Source of the DNA: Platynereis dumerilii
Lineage: Eukaryota; Annelida; Polychaeta; Phyllodocida; Nereididae
Direction of reading: 5' to 3'
DNA length: 64,000 nucleotides
Assembly: GCA_026936325.1 (NCBI GenBank)
Contig: JAPTHN010000001.1
Location: forward strand, 128,317,138 to 128,381,137
In this document: piece after piece, positions 1-11,760 of the stretch
How the letters are laid out: every line of letters begins with the position of its first letter
How positions within the stretch are numbered: position 1 is the first letter of the stretch
Notes under the pieces: model-generated
Told to the model about the DNA's origin: nothing
What the model saw: only the letters and a program-made list of their open reading frames with translations
The model's database searches: none
Position numbers and translations under genes: made by a program

Positions 1-473
1 AATCCTCGATTCTGATTGGTTGAGAGCTGAGGTGTATGACACCGTACACCCTGTCTGTCTTCACCAGACAGGGTGTACAGGAAAAACAATGATGTCACAA
101 TTGCGACCATAGGATTGTTATGACGTCATCCTTGTAGCAACAATAGTCATGACATCACAATGCCATTGTTTGAGCCATTGTTACATCATCCTGGTGGCAG
201 TACTGGTGATGACGTCACAATGCTGTTCCTTTGTTACTGAAAGACATTTCAGACTCAGTTTGCAAGAAAATCTATGGGCATCAATAAAACAAGAAGTCTG
301 AGGATAAAACCGTTACACCCTGCTCGTTTTTCGAGGGTACGGAAATATACACCACTCAGGCCTCCATACACCACTCAGCCTTCGGCTTCGTGGTGTATGG
401 AGTCCTTCGTGGTGTATATTCCCGTACCCTCGAAACGAGCAGGGTGTAACTGATATTATCCTCAGTCCAGTGT
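1..473. repeat. Foldback repeat unit, copy 1 of a direct pair
   Basis: The stretch opens with TTCTGATTGGTTGAGAGCTG and the same opening recurs near 485, so two diverged units lie in tandem. The unit has several near-copies of the palindrome TGACGTCA (for example near 122 and 211) and ends in a long hairpin at 298-465. The arms of that hairpin carry CGTTACACCCTGCTCG and CGAGCAGGGTGTAAC, with an inner pair CCATACACCAC / GTGGTGTATGG. No ORF of note is present. The form is that of a foldback or MITE-like element, but the family is not recognised. The left edge is cut by the window start. Confidence 0.65.
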
Positions 474-1055
474 TAATCCTGAATTCTGATTGGTTGAGAG
501 CTGAGGTGTATGAGACCGTACACCCCTTCTGTGCTCATCAGACAGGGTGCACAGGAAAAACAATGATGTCATAATGGTTACTAGGGCCTTGTGACATCAC
601 TTCAGTTGGTGACGTCACGTAATGTGAAGCATCTTGATCTGGTCAGCAGCGACTAGGTAGGCCTGAGTACTGCATTACGATTGATCTTCTTGTGCACTCA
701 ATAATCATCCGATTTACAAAATTCAAGTTGTAGCAGGTAGCTTAACCTTGTGGCTAAACAATTGACAGGTATTCCTGTGTCTGGGATTCAATCCCGTTCT
801 AGCAGTGCACTATTACGGATAAAGAGTCTGCTCGCGATTTTCTCAACACTGACCAGAATAAAATTGCTTGGGAACGATTTAGCATAAAAGAGAGATGACT
901 GAGGATAAAACCGTTACACCCTGCTTGTTTTGGGAGGGTATGAGAATATACACCAATCAGGCCTCCATACACCACTCAGCCTTCGGCTTCGTGGTGTATG
1001 GAGTCCTTCGTGGTGTATATTCCCGTACCCTCCAAACAAGCAGGGTGTAGCTGAT
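474..1055. repeat. Foldback repeat unit, copy 2 of a direct pair
   Basis: This is the second diverged copy of the unit at 1-473, about 110 bp longer. It ends in the same hairpin (899-1055), whose arms are CCGTTACACCCTGCTTG and CAAGCAGGGTGTAG around an inner GTGGTGTATGG pair. TGACGTCA-like sites occur near 609. The two copies in head-to-tail order suggest either tandem duplication or insertion of one copy beside the other. A weak tRNA-like stretch at 725-810 lies inside it and is not called. Confidence 0.6.
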
Positions 1056-1056
1056 A

Positions 1057-1198
1057 GTACTTTTACTTGTACTTGAGCTAAAGTACTTGTACTTGAGTAC
1101 TCTATTAAAAAGCTGTACTTGGACTTGTACTTGTACTTGCCAAGTGCCCATGTACTTGTACTTAAGTACAATGGATTGTACTTGACCCCAAGCCTGCT
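1057..1198 (+). repeat. TACTTG minisatellite-type dispersed repeat, copy 1
   Basis: The stretch is built from the hexamer TACTTG and its variants (GTACTTGAGCTAAAGTACTT, then CTCTATTAAAAA, then more TACTTG units) and ends GTACTTGACCCCAAGCCTG. A second copy in the same orientation with the same order of parts lies at 63172-63341. The fixed internal order and fixed 3' end show that it is a mobile or dispersed family rather than a simple tandem expansion. The last part can fold, since TCAAGTACAAT and ATTGTACTTGA are complementary. No coding capacity is seen. Confidence 0.75.
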
Positions 1199-1204
1199 TG
1201 GTAC

Positions 1205-1545
1205 AGGGATTCACTTAGGGGTTCCCCTCAAAATTTTTGGAAAAATCCAAGGTGGCTGTCAAAATGACCAACATATTTTGAATTGCCTACTGTGACTTTA
1301 GTATTTCACTTAGATTTATGCAATTTGGTATATGGGTTCACTTAGGGGTTCCCCTATGAAATTTTTAGAAAAATCCAAGATGGCTGCCAAAATGGCCACC
1401 ATATTTTGAATTGCCCACTGCGACTTTATTATTTGGTTTGGGGATTTGCTTAGGGGTTCCCTCATAAATTATGAGAAAATTTCCAAGATGGCTGCCAAAA
1501 TGGACAGTTGGACACCATATTTTGAAGTGCCCACTGTGACTTGAA
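1205..1545 (+). repeat. Satellite A, about three degenerate monomers
   Basis: Monomers of about 120-130 bp carry TTAGGGGTTCCCCT, then AAAATCCAAGATGGCTGCCA, then a CATATTTTGAATTGCCCACT block and TTTCACTTAGATTTATG. The same monomer builds the longer array at 17688-18640. This copy stands alone without a recognisable element end, so it is probably a remnant of a larger element. Confidence 0.8.
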
Positions 1546-1746
1546 GTTAATCTCCCTAAAGACGTTAAGTATTACCATATTTCTGAAATATCAGTATGAT
1601 GTTGCTGTGCCTACAAATCCAGCCCAAAAAAATGTGTCCTATCCGCACTTACTTTTTCAGTAGGGCCAATTGAATTTACATTAAAATGTTAATAAAAATA
1701 CTTAAATTATTAGTTTTTATGGATAAAAAAATAGCTAGAGTATTAC

Positions 1747-2166
1747 CATGTCTTTAAAATTCCAACCAGATGATCCTTGCTTTATTAACTGTAAATTGGT
1801 AAAAAAATGAAGTGGTCCATCCACATCCGTTTTTGAACTGTGGTCAGTTAAAGCTCTGGTTAAAGCACAACAGGCAAATTCAGCTGTTCTGTCTCCAGTC
1901 TGGGAAATTACCATCACGTGATGACAATTGCAATTCCAACTAAGTCCTGGCCCTAATAGGATGATTGAGTGTGCGGGGTTGATCAGTTGGGTATCAAAAG
2001 GAAGTCTGATCTCTGTACACCCATCCTCATCACACAGCAGCATGACAGTAGCGGGACATATTCTATCCCATTTCGCGAGGTGCCGCGAAGTCATCAGCAG
2101 CTGATGACAGTTTCCTAATTTCTCTGGAGCCTTCGGGTTCTTTTCCTCATTATGTAATGGATAAGC
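1747..2166 (-). CDS. Candidate internal exon of an unidentified host gene
   Basis: On the minus strand a 420 nt block is open throughout and is bounded by an acceptor (CTAAC branch-like sequence, then TTTTGGCAG before 2166) and a donor (GACATG followed by GTAATA at 1746). Its length is a multiple of three and the codon phase is the same at both ends, as in a symmetric exon. The predicted peptide contains LLCDEDGCTEIRLPFDTQL and a Cys/His cluster WNCNCHHV. Composition looks like real protein rather than satellite translation. I do not recognise the family. It could also be an old coding piece of a transposon. No neighbouring exon of the same gene was found in the window. Confidence 0.45.
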
Positions 2167-2269
2167 CTGCCAAAATTTATAGAGTTAGTTGATACTGTGA
2201 TACACTTTATGCCAAGTTTGGAAGTGATAGTAGCAGCAGTTATTTTTAAATAGCCTGTCAAAGATGATT

Positions 2270-3300
2270 TTGGGCACTGCTTAAGTCATGGCTGGGCCAT
2301 GACACTTCGAGAAGGGAGAGAGATGACAGTGCTGGGGTGAGTGTCATGTGGGGCTGAAGCAGAGTCCGCGAAAAGTGCTTTTGGTGTACAGGACATTCGG
2401 GTAGGTAGATTCTGAAGTTTACCTGCCCGAACAAGATTTTGTCTGCCCGAAATTTCATAAGCTCAACCAGTATGGAGCTAAATAAAGTCAACCTACAGAA
2501 ATATCACATTACTCCAGAAGATTGTAGTGTTGAAAATTACTTTGGGGTTTTCTAGTTGCCTAATATAGGCCTATATTAGCTAAAGATGACATATGTGTAT
2601 TTCTGGGTGTTAATAAAAGTTTTAAAGGCCTACATCGTATATGAATGTAAGCATCCATATTGCTCCTATTGCTCACTAACACATTGCTGTGGCTAATTAA
2701 ATCTAGAATTAGCAATTTAAAAATATACATTTTTTTGTTGCTATAATTTTTGATATTGGACCAGGTATTGGTAAGGAAAATATCATGCAGATTATATTTT
2801 GTTCAGTTCATTGGAATTGATCCAAAACTATCTGTTGAATTCACTTGGCAGAAAACCCATCAGGACCTTGCCCTATGCATGTTCTGTTGTAACCTTGTAG
2901 GCCTCAAATGTATCTAGTGTAAACCTACCAAGCTGAGGATGGCCGTTGCTAATTGCAATAAGCTAAGGTGTTGACCCTCTTTATGCTTAATTGCAATCCA
3001 ATTGACACTTCTGACACCAGTTTGTGTCATTGATGTTTGTCAATTGCAATGAAGTTTTCAAAGGCCCGTGCTCACTGCTTTATGTGCTGCATCAGCTCAT
3101 TGACTCTCCAGCTAACCCATCGGACATTTGGGCAGGTAACCACTCTAGTTCTGCCGGTCATACACGTTTTTTGCCGGTTTTGACCGGCAAACCGGCACTT
3201 TTCGCGGACTCTGGGCTGAAGACATTGGTTGTCATGAGCAAATGGTAATTTCCTTGACTGGTCTCTATCCACCAGGGGCATGACGTCACAATGGGAGCTT
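2270..3300. repeat. Diverged inverted repeat (foldback remnant)
   Basis: The left arm near 2353-2380 reads GAGTCCGCGAAAAGTGC and the right arm near 3195-3215 reads GCACTTTTCGCGGACTC, an exact inverted match. Both arms continue with weaker matches into a cysteine/proline-like stretch with GGGCAGGTAA or TTTACCTGCCCG. The middle, about 2490-3050, is AT-rich with no ORF. It is probably an old foldback or TIR element; the exact ends were not resolved. Confidence 0.5.
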
Positions 3301-3438
3301 GGCTACTGTGACCTCATCAGCTGTGGTGACGTCACAATCGAACAACAGACAGTCGTGCGATTCTGTAGGCGTTGTTTATAGCAACCAGGCAAGCTCAAAC
3401 AAACAATAGATGTCTCTGGTGTACTTCAGGCAAAGAAA

Positions 3439-3872
3439 ATTTATCACCTGGTTGGCTGTGAATATCACTGTTTACAGTCAAATTATCAGGGCCTATGATA
3501 TTGTAAAAAATACCACCCTTCAAGGGCGATATTTTTTAACAATGGTTATGACATCACCAGCATTTCAGCTGCCTGATGATGTCACAAACCAAACAAGGTC
3601 CAGAATAATGGGATTGTGACGTCATGTCCATTGTTGCTCAATGGTGACGTCACATTTTTGTAATGGCAGAAAATAGTCCCTCTTTATAACTGAAAATTTG
3701 AGGTAAAACCAGGTGATAAAAACAAAACAACCACGCGTCAGAGCACTTCGTACAACATCACTTGCTGTTGTGTGAATTAATATCACTCTCGCCCTGCGGG
3801 CTCGAGTGATATTAATTCACACAACAGCTCGTGATATTGTTACTCAGTGACCCTGACTTGGGTTGTTTTGTT
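3439..3872. repeat. TIR element abutting a strong hairpin
   Basis: TTTATCACCTGGTT at 3439-3453 is perfectly inverted as AACCAGGTGATAAA at 3707-3720, bounding a 280 bp segment with TGACGTCA-type motifs near 3618-3650. It is directly followed by a hairpin at 3721-3872. The outer arms of that hairpin are AACAAAACAACC and GGTTGTTTTGTT; the inner arms are GCTGTTGTGTGAATTAATAT and its exact complement, around a loop containing GCCCTGCGGGC. The family is not recognised. Confidence 0.65.
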
Positions 3873-3889
3873 ATAATAACACAAGAAGG

Positions 3890-4955
3890 GACGCCACCAT
3901 AGGCCCAATGGTAAACCCAAAATCATGACGCTACCTGGTGGTGAGCCCCAGAACTATGGTGACGCCAGAATGACATACAGTTGCATGGTTTTTCAGACAA
4001 AAATGGACCTACTGACTTTAATATTTGTCCGATATGCAAAATGTAAAAAGCATCATGGAGGAAACAATATTACCCAACACCTAGACTAATCAATTTTGTT
4101 GCTTCGCCAAAGGCTTTCATGCATTCAGTGACTGAACTTGGTATTAGCATTTTTTTTACTTTGGTAAAAAATTTAGAGCTCTGGAATTATTAAGGTTAAA
4201 AATATGGTTGTTATGGCAAAAGTTGCCTACATTAAAGGACAACTTCGGGAAAACAATTCATGCTCCTAATTGAATTGATTTTTTCAATATTAAACACTAA
4301 CTCCCCCAAAAGTGCTAATTTTCAAGATTTTTTGAGTCATTCTAGTTTTCAGAGGTAATAAGTCTGCTATAAAGTTTGAGAATTTTCTTTTTAAAAAAAC
4401 CTATCGTCAAGGACAATACCTGCACATTCTAAAAATTTAAAGATTATTTTTTTCACTCCAATAAATGCTGATTTATGATGAGATACGTTTCTTCATGCAC
4501 AAACTGATTTGTGACGCCAGAATGCCAGTTTTTGACACTTTTTTGAGACATTCTTGTTTTCAGAGGATATAAGTCTGCTATAAAGTTTGAGAAAAAAAAT
4601 AAAAAAACAAACTATCATCAAGGACAGTACCTCCACAATCTAAAAAATGTAAAAAATTATTTTTTTCACTCCAATAAATGCTGATTTATGATGAGATACG
4701 TTACATGAAGCACAAACTGAATTGTGACGTCCGAATGCCGACTTTTGACATTTCTTTAGGAAAATTCTTGAGTTCAGAGGTTATAAGTCTGCTATAAAGT
4801 TTGAAAAAAACAAACTATTATCAATGACAATACCTGTATATTCTAAAAAGTATAAAAAAAAATTTTTCCCAATAAATGTTGATTTATGATGAGATCCGTT
4901 ACTTCAAGCACAAGCACAAACTGAATTGTGATGTCAGAACGCCAATTTTCAAGTA
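3890..4955 (+). repeat. Three tandem copies of a ~212 bp repeat with a short leader
   Basis: AGTCTGCTATAAAGTTTGA recurs at about 4361, 4572 and 4786, giving a period of 211-214 bp. Each unit also carries CAATAAATGCTGATTTATGA and a closing GTGACGCCAGAATG-type block. The leader at 3890-4080 has extra GACGCCA blocks. The three units are clearly diverged from each other, so the array is not recent. No ORF is present. Confidence 0.75.
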
Positions 4956-5277
4956 GGCCTATTCTGTAAATTAAAGTTTTATTTTAAGTTTGATTTTTCG
5001 AAATAAAATCACATCCATCTCAGGAAATGAAAAATTTAGTGTTTTACTACTGGCTTACTAAATTTGATATTTACATATTCAATAGGCCTACATATAAGTT
5101 TGAAGAATTACAAAATCATGAGAAAGTGGTAAAAGAAGTGTCCCAAAGGTAAGGGACTAAAGCTTAGGTTATTTTTAATATTCAAGGAAATTAAAGGAAT
5201 ATTGAGGTTGAATGTGAACTCGGGAAACTTATATCAATCTTTACCAATGTGTCAGATCAGTGAATTAGCACTTTACA
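4956..5277. other. No feature recognised
   Basis: This is AT-rich intergenic or intronic sequence with two TAGGCCTA-type octamers. I see no ORF, hairpin or repeat that matches elsewhere in the window. Confidence 0.5.
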
Positions 5278-5279
5278 TA

Positions 5280-6272
5280 CGAGGGGTGTTCAGGAAGTTC
5301 TGACCAATTTTTGTAGCAGACCTTTCTCTTTGACGTACTTGAATGCAATTTTCACAGTATGAAATTCAGGTGTATAGCCATTGATTCTGAAAATATTACG
5401 TCCATGGCCAATGTCTAACTTACTTTTCTGTTGCCATGGAAATGACACCTTGGGGTAGGCAGCGCAGCTAAATTTTTCATACAAAACTCAACAATTTGGC
5501 TGTATAAATTGCCATACAATTTATTGCACATACACAATTAATTATGAACAAAGATGTTCATCAACAGCTTCGAAATTTTTCAAAATACTCTCCGTGGCAT
5601 GAAATACATTTTTGCATCCTTTCAATAAACTTGGTGAAGCAATTTTCAAAGTCCTAACTTAAAAAAGCCCTGGAAATGGCACACCACATGTCCTGATTTG
5701 TAGCATATCTTTCACCTGTTAGCTTGTCTTTTAGATTAGGGAATAAACAAAAGTCACATGGTGCTAAATCTTCATCCAGGTGTCTTAAAATGCTGTCCTG
5801 ACGAGATCCTGGGTTTGTGTATCATTGTTTCCTGTGAGAACACACAATTTGATTGAAGTTCTCTGATCGCGTTTCGGGTCCATGTAAAATTCTCATCGAA
5901 AATCACTCTATACAGTGCAAAAATCAGGCTTAAATGGCTATACAATGGATTGACACAACATTGTGACATCATAAAGTTACAATCACATTGCCAGTAGGCC
6001 CTGCACAGGTCTGCAGTCCTTTTCAACATAATTTGACCCTAGATTTATGGGAAAACACAATGCCAAGTTCACGAGGAAAATGAGCTGCGCTGGGTTCCCT
6101 GTCTTGCTGTTTCCATGGCAACAAAATAACAACTTAAATACATTGTGTCCCAAAGGTGCTGGGCCATTTTTTTCCTTGATACCTCAAGATGTATTCCTTA
6201 AAATTTGAAGACTCTAGCTTAAATATAAGTATCTCTCAGAAAAATTGGTCAGAACTTTCTGAACGCCCCTCG
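5280..6272 (-). mobile_element. Degenerate mariner (Tc1/mariner, DD34D-type) transposon
   Basis: The element is 993 bp, flanked by TA on both sides (5278-5279 and 6273-6274), with inverted ends CGAGGGGTGTTCAGGAAGTT and CGAGGGGCGTTCAGAAAGTT and matching sequence for over 30 bp. On the minus strand, around 5770-5560, the decayed transposase still reads LDEDLAPCDFCLFPNLKDK and later IERMQKC..GEYFEKF, the C-terminal catalytic-region signature of mariner transposases (family: YSPDLAPCDFFLFP). The last D of the DD34D triad corresponds to the D of DLAPCDF. The frame is broken by several stops and indels, so the copy is dead. Nothing suggests domestication. Confidence 0.92.
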
Positions 6273-6274
6273 TA

Positions 6275-8387
6275 CTCGGAGGAAATATCAAATTTTCAAT
6301 ACCTGCACCTGGGCAATTAGGCCTGCTATCAGTTAAAAGAAGCAATCTTTATTTGCAACAAAATTGTACAATGTATGTCACCAGCCCCATCCCATATTTA
6401 GAAATCCTACACATGCTTCTCAGCTGGGTCGACACAAATTAAATAGGCAAAATAATTTATAGATGTTCAAGTCAATGGCAAATAAAAAAAATTGGCCAGT
6501 TAGAAATTATCATTTTCTTAATTTAATTTTACATAGCTCTTTGTTACAACAATAATGAGCAGTGGAGAAGGGAATATGGAAATCACATTCCAACAAACAT
6601 ATGATTCTTGTGACAAGTGGCTATGGGTTTTGTAGTTAAAAGTGTTTTTTTTACATTGAGAAAATAATGTTTGTTCATGATGTAACTTTCTATTTCCACC
6701 TATAGCTACTATTTATTAGCTGGGGTATTGTAATGTTAAATTTGCAATACAAAGCATAGGCCTACATGTCGGTCCACAGCTAAAAAGTAATTTGGCATTG
6801 CTTTACGCATGAAGAAGAAGAAAATTTGTCTCTGGAATGAAATCCATGGCCTAGCTCAATCCCCCCCCCCCCAACCCGAAATATTATTAGACCGCTAACT
6901 GGCAGGACCTTTGTCCAGTGAAATTTCCAGGGCCGATTTTCTCTCCCAGTCCGCCCCTGTTGAAACCTCTCTTGTGCTCAATTCGCTTTGCGAAACAGCC
7001 TTTGGCGAACATTACTTGCACATGCGCTTGGACCTATACTGCAATTTTACTAAGTTGATTGTGTCTATCACATTAAAACTGAAGAAAAAAAAAACCCTCA
7101 GTTATCAAATTGTTTATATTACATGATTATAGGCCTATATTGTTTCATTATTTTATCAAATGTTTTTCTCTTGGGCTGTGGATGACTTTTTGAAAGAACA
7201 GGACCAGTCCAGTCTTCGAATCAACAGATTCTTGTGTTTTTTCCTTTAATGTATTTATTAGATGATAAATTAATATTGTTGGACTATTATGTAATTATTA
7301 AAATAATATATACATTGTTTATTTTGTGAATGATGTCACACTGAAACTAGCCCTTACAGCAATTGATCCTTTTCTACTTGATTTGATATTCATTTTACTG
7401 ATCCAATCCTATTAGACTTCAAATGCAGCTCCTCTATTATCAACTGTACAATTGTATGCCTAACTGCAAAAAAATTAGCAGAACATTGCACCTTTATTTG
7501 TATGCAATAATCATGAAAAAATCTACAACAACCGTGAAATATATGCAATAAATGATGAAAATGTCTGCAATAATTTTGAAAATGAGCTAAAATAGCCAGA
7601 GTTCTCACAGTCAGGAAAATTCAGGGAAAGTAAGTTAATGACTTATTCATTTTAGACAGGGGCCTACTAAACAAAATGTGAACTGACATACACATAGGCC
7701 TATTACTGGCACTTTCGGCAGTTCCTTTAGCCTACGGAGGGGGGGGGGAGGGTCGCATTTCACTGACAATAGGCCCAGCCCTGGAACCCATGGGTCGATC
7801 ATGGGTCTTCCCCATGCAAAATAAGAGACTCCTTGTGGCTGTTAATAAACAACTAACTACCAAGTATGGAAATGCTTTGAAATGTTGCAATTTCAGTCAT
7901 TCTTTAGGCCTAGATGTGCTTACTATGATATAGGCCTAACAGGCTATAGATGTATCGAATCTGAATCAGCCCTGCATGAATTGGTTTTAAAAGCTCCAGC
8001 TGAGAGGTGTGAAGGTGAATTGCACTTGTAGCTAAGGTACAGTGTAAGGAAACTTGAGAGCAGCAATTGAGATGAGCTTGGCTTTGACAGTGATTGCACT
8101 TCACAATAGTACAAAAACACAGGCAAAGTTGTTCTTCTTTGCAGTGATAATTACACTTTGGCCTATAATTAGGCCTACACTTTGGCCTATAATTACACTT
8201 TGGCCTATTACTCCATAACGGCATTTAGCGCTAAATTAAATAGTAGGCCTATACAGACTACAGAGCCTTTAATTGCTGTTACTTATTAGTGTTAGAGAAG
8301 CAGCAACATTGCCGACACAGGGCTTGTTTGTTGTGACATGTATGCGACGATGTCACCTGGCAGATGACGCCACTGGCAGGCCTGCTG
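6275..8387. other. Intergenic stretch with decayed transposon ends only
   Basis: Nothing coding is recognised. A lone hAT-like end CAGTCCGCCCCTG lies near 6947-6959, resembling the complete hAT MITE at 13010-13312 but without a partner. An HLE-like 3' end (CGAATCAACAGATTCTTGTG) lies near 7217-7236, also without a visible 5' partner. Near 8150-8210 CACTTTGGCCTATAATTA is repeated three times. A poly-G run sits at 7738-7749. TAGGCCTA octamers are frequent. Confidence 0.45.
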
Positions 8388-8570
8388 ACTGGTGGCGCTC
8401 CTATGTTTTATTTTCATTTTCCGTGACGTCACCTCAGTTAGGGTGGGGTGATAATCATCAATGTCAGAATTTCAATGTCCCACCATCCTAACTTTGTTAT
8501 GGTTGAAAATACGAATTCAGTGATGTATGACACAAGGGTGTACCTTAATTATTGATGCCTCCCAAGCGGC
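8388..8570 (+). repeat. Dispersed repeat R, copy 1
   Basis: The stretch AGGGTGGGGTGATAATCATC, then CCCACCATCCTAACTTTGTT, then ATGGTTGAAAATACGA recurs in inverted orientation at 16828-16985. The two copies are clearly diverged. Boundaries are approximate and no terminal repeats were resolved, so the class is unknown. Confidence 0.6.
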
Positions 8571-9207
8571 TTTGAAAATAAGACAGAAATTCTGGTCTTT
8601 TGCCCATTTACGATAACTCGCGGTTTTCCGTAACTCCGTTAATATTAGATGTACATGAAATATAATGGTTTCTTCAGAAAACCCTGGTCAAGAGCTTCAA
8701 AATGAATACCAACAAGCTATATTTCAATGCATTTTAACTATTTATATTGCCCAATTAGAAGCAAGCATCGAGGCGCTTTTACAGGATTTAGTTCTGGTTC
8801 AAGCATTTTCATGAAGAATTGATCAACTGACTAAAATAAGTTAATCAAAGCTTGCTGATTTCAGATTTAATGGTTTCCACTTCCCACCTCTTATGGCAAG
8901 CCCTCAAAATTACCTTGAAATTTGACCCAAAAATTGTGATAAAAACGATAACTTCGTACAAAATTGGTCCTGAAAAATGATATGACATTATTTTTGAATT
9001 TTTTTTTTGTCTTATCCAGTCAGGACAGCTTTAACAGTGTCAGAATGATCCATGAAGCCATGTTAAAGTGGATTTTCTAAATGAAGGTGTACAATATTTA
9101 AAAAATAAGAAAAGGCCATAAAAATTGGATGAAACATGCTATACTGCCAGTTAAGTAGCTCGGTCCAAGGTTCGCATCCAGCTCTTGCCGTGTCCTCCTG
9201 CTGTCCT
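8571..9207. other. No feature recognised
   Basis: AT-rich sequence without open frames, strong hairpins or matches elsewhere in the window, immediately left of a 380 bp HLE copy. Confidence 0.45.
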
Positions 9208-9588
9208 AACAAGAGCAGGTATACTGCCTCCATATCCCCCATGCCCTACACATCTACCAATACCCACCAGAATTCCAATTTTAGTTATGCCAAATATTTC
9301 CACCAGGGGCACAATTGTGCATACATGTAAGGATGTGGAGACACCTGGGGGTGGAGGTCGCTTTTAAAAATAACATGGCTGCAGGCCAAAAGCACAGCAA
9401 AAAGTATTTGGGATGTGAAAATGGTTATGATATTTATTGATTTATGGTCAGATTTGACAAGTTTAGGGGGATCTTTGAATGTTGGGTAAGGATGAGCATT
9501 GTGCATGGTGTGGTGTTTGAGATATTTGATGGACGCCATGACATGGAGACTAAAAGTAAAATCCCCCATAGCATAGCATGGGGGATAT
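9208..9588 (-). mobile_element. HLE 380 bp family, copy 1
   Basis: Read on the minus strand the element begins at 9588 with ATCCCCCATGCTATGC folding onto CTATGGGGGAT. It ends at 9208 with the subTIR CATGGGGGATATGG, the palindrome-like GGCAGTATACCTGC, and CTCTTGTT. Near-identical copies lie at 24902-25282 (minus) and 53434-53812 (plus). The same minus-strand frame of about 94 codons stays open in the two minus-oriented copies because the copies are young, but the peptide matches nothing I know. It is non-autonomous, with no Rep or helicase. Confidence 0.85.
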
Positions 9589-10024
9589 TTAGCCTACCAA
9601 GTACATATATACAGGAGGTAAAGCCCCAATCATGCATACATGATCCATAGAGCTAGGGAAATAATATGTAATGTATAGAAAATGTTTGAGCATTGTATCA
9701 ATATTACAAAGCCCAGTTGAGTAAAAATAGTAATCTCTAATGTGACTTGGGATTCCATTGAGGTTTACAGAAGTAACATAAATATCATAGGCCTACAAAT
9801 ACTGGATAGCATGGAGTCAAATATATACTGTAATTGGGCAATGGAAGCCTCTTGGTGTCAGGAAGGTTTTACATAGTATTAGTAACAGTAAAATTAGGCA
9901 CACACAATGACACACAATATGACAAGACTCTTGCAAGTCTTGCATGTTTTGCTGTTCACCAAGATAATTGTAAACAAGTCAAAATGCAGGGTAAAATGGA
10001 GGGTATTATGGCACAAAGCAATTA
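9589..10024. other. No feature recognised
   Basis: Spacer between two HLEs. It has no convincing ORF, repeat or hairpin. Confidence 0.4.
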
Positions 10025-11760
10025 TTAACGAGTTTTCGGAACGAAAACTCGTTATACTAGTCACTTATGTCGAGAGAGGGATTGACGCGATCTATTGACG
10101 ATCTATTGACGCAGCTTTAATGTGCGAAATAATGACTTGTTACAATGTAGCAAGTTGTTGAAATGAGTAATAAAGACATCATAGATTTGTGCGCACCAAC
10201 GTTTTTTTGTTGATCTTGGGTTGTTTAGCATTGTATCAGAAGAAATTGCCTATTATTAGTGCAGACATCACAAAAACGTCTGTTTTGAGTCTCCATTATG
10301 ATGTTTTGACGAAATGTTAACTGATTCAAACGAACAGCACTTTCCACTGTGGCATAATATCAAAAATTCCAGAAAAACGTATGAGGAACACCTACTTAGT
10401 GAACTATCCCATTACAGTTTATCTTCAGTCAATAGCTCATAAAGGCTGTAGCCCTGATTACAGATTTATAGTTTAGTACAATTTGTGTCTTCTCTGTTGA
10501 TGATCACGGCAAAACAGGAAACAGAAATGTTGAATAAATTACCCTACTGCCCTCTGATTGGCCGAAACGGGTGAGATTTTTTCCCAATTTGTTTCGGACA
10601 CTTCTCTTTGGATTAGAACAACGATTTCAGGATTTTTAGAATCACAATTTTTTTCTGAATATGCCCAGTTAGTTTTATTCAAATATCTTTTTCCATTGCC
10701 AAGAATTCGTTGAAAACGCACATAGAAGATTGAGAAGGCAGATTAATGCAAAATAAAATTTCATTTAAAATCAAGAAATGGGTTTTTCGTTCTTCTAACA
10801 GCATTATCAGAATCGAGATTTTTGCCTGTCTCTGTCAATCTTTGTTTTATTTAAATATCTTTTTTTTATTGCCGAGAATTCGTTGAAAACGCACTTTAAA
10901 AACAAGTTACAACTCGGAACTGTTACATGTATGTAGGCCTGATCGTGAATAGACCTGTTAATGACGGACCCAACCAATTTAGTAACTGTAAACTAGTTAT
11001 TAGAGTTTAATTTAATAATTTCAAACCTGTAATATAAATAGAAATGTAAAAATTATTTGTTAGAAAGACACGTTTTTGCATGAAAAAAGACTTACGTAGA
11101 CAAAAGATATCATAGTAAATAGTGAAACCCAGACAGGCATTGTCTGTCTTCGTCTGGAAATTTGACCTGTGCCTCTTTTTGAGACAGATAAGTCTCATTT
11201 TGGAACTTGCATGTTACAATGAAGATCTCACTTATAAATTGGGGGTCAAGAACTACCAATTAATGCATGGCCAAGAGAAGTCTGTTTGCGTCTTATCTAT
11301 GATTATGTCATAGTATGTTTTATTTTTATGTACACTGAAAAAAGGTTTGTGTAAAACAGACAAAACAAACGTTAGATGGTGTTTATTAGGATTGACAATT
11401 TCCTAGTCTATTTCACAAAATATGGTGTCTGATATAGGCCTACACATAATTTTTAATGGACACCATCCAAAATACATTTTTTCTGTTTTACACAAACATT
11501 TTTTTTAGTGTATATATATATATAAGAAGTCAGTATCACTTTAAATTGATTTATACAGAAGTTAGTAAGTTACAACAAGCACCTAGCAGTTACCCGTGAT
11601 TGAGGGTATGTAATCTATAGAAATGGCTATCAGGCCCCTGGCCATTGCTTTCCCACATTAATTTCAAAATGGTTTCAACGGGCATTCTGGCATGCACATG
11701 CAATGAAAATGCTCTACAGAGAGGTCAATTTACTGTTCTGTCTCAGGTGTTCACTGATAA

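Noticed and set aside
725-810. tRNA-like stretch with GGGATTCAATCCC
   Set aside because: The B-box match is imperfect, the A box is doubtful and no SINE body or tail was recognised.
9285-9569. 94-codon minus-strand frame, recurring at 24979-25263 and in part at 53482-53736
   Set aside because: It lies wholly inside the 380 bp HLE and is shared because the copies are young; the peptide has no recognisable domain.
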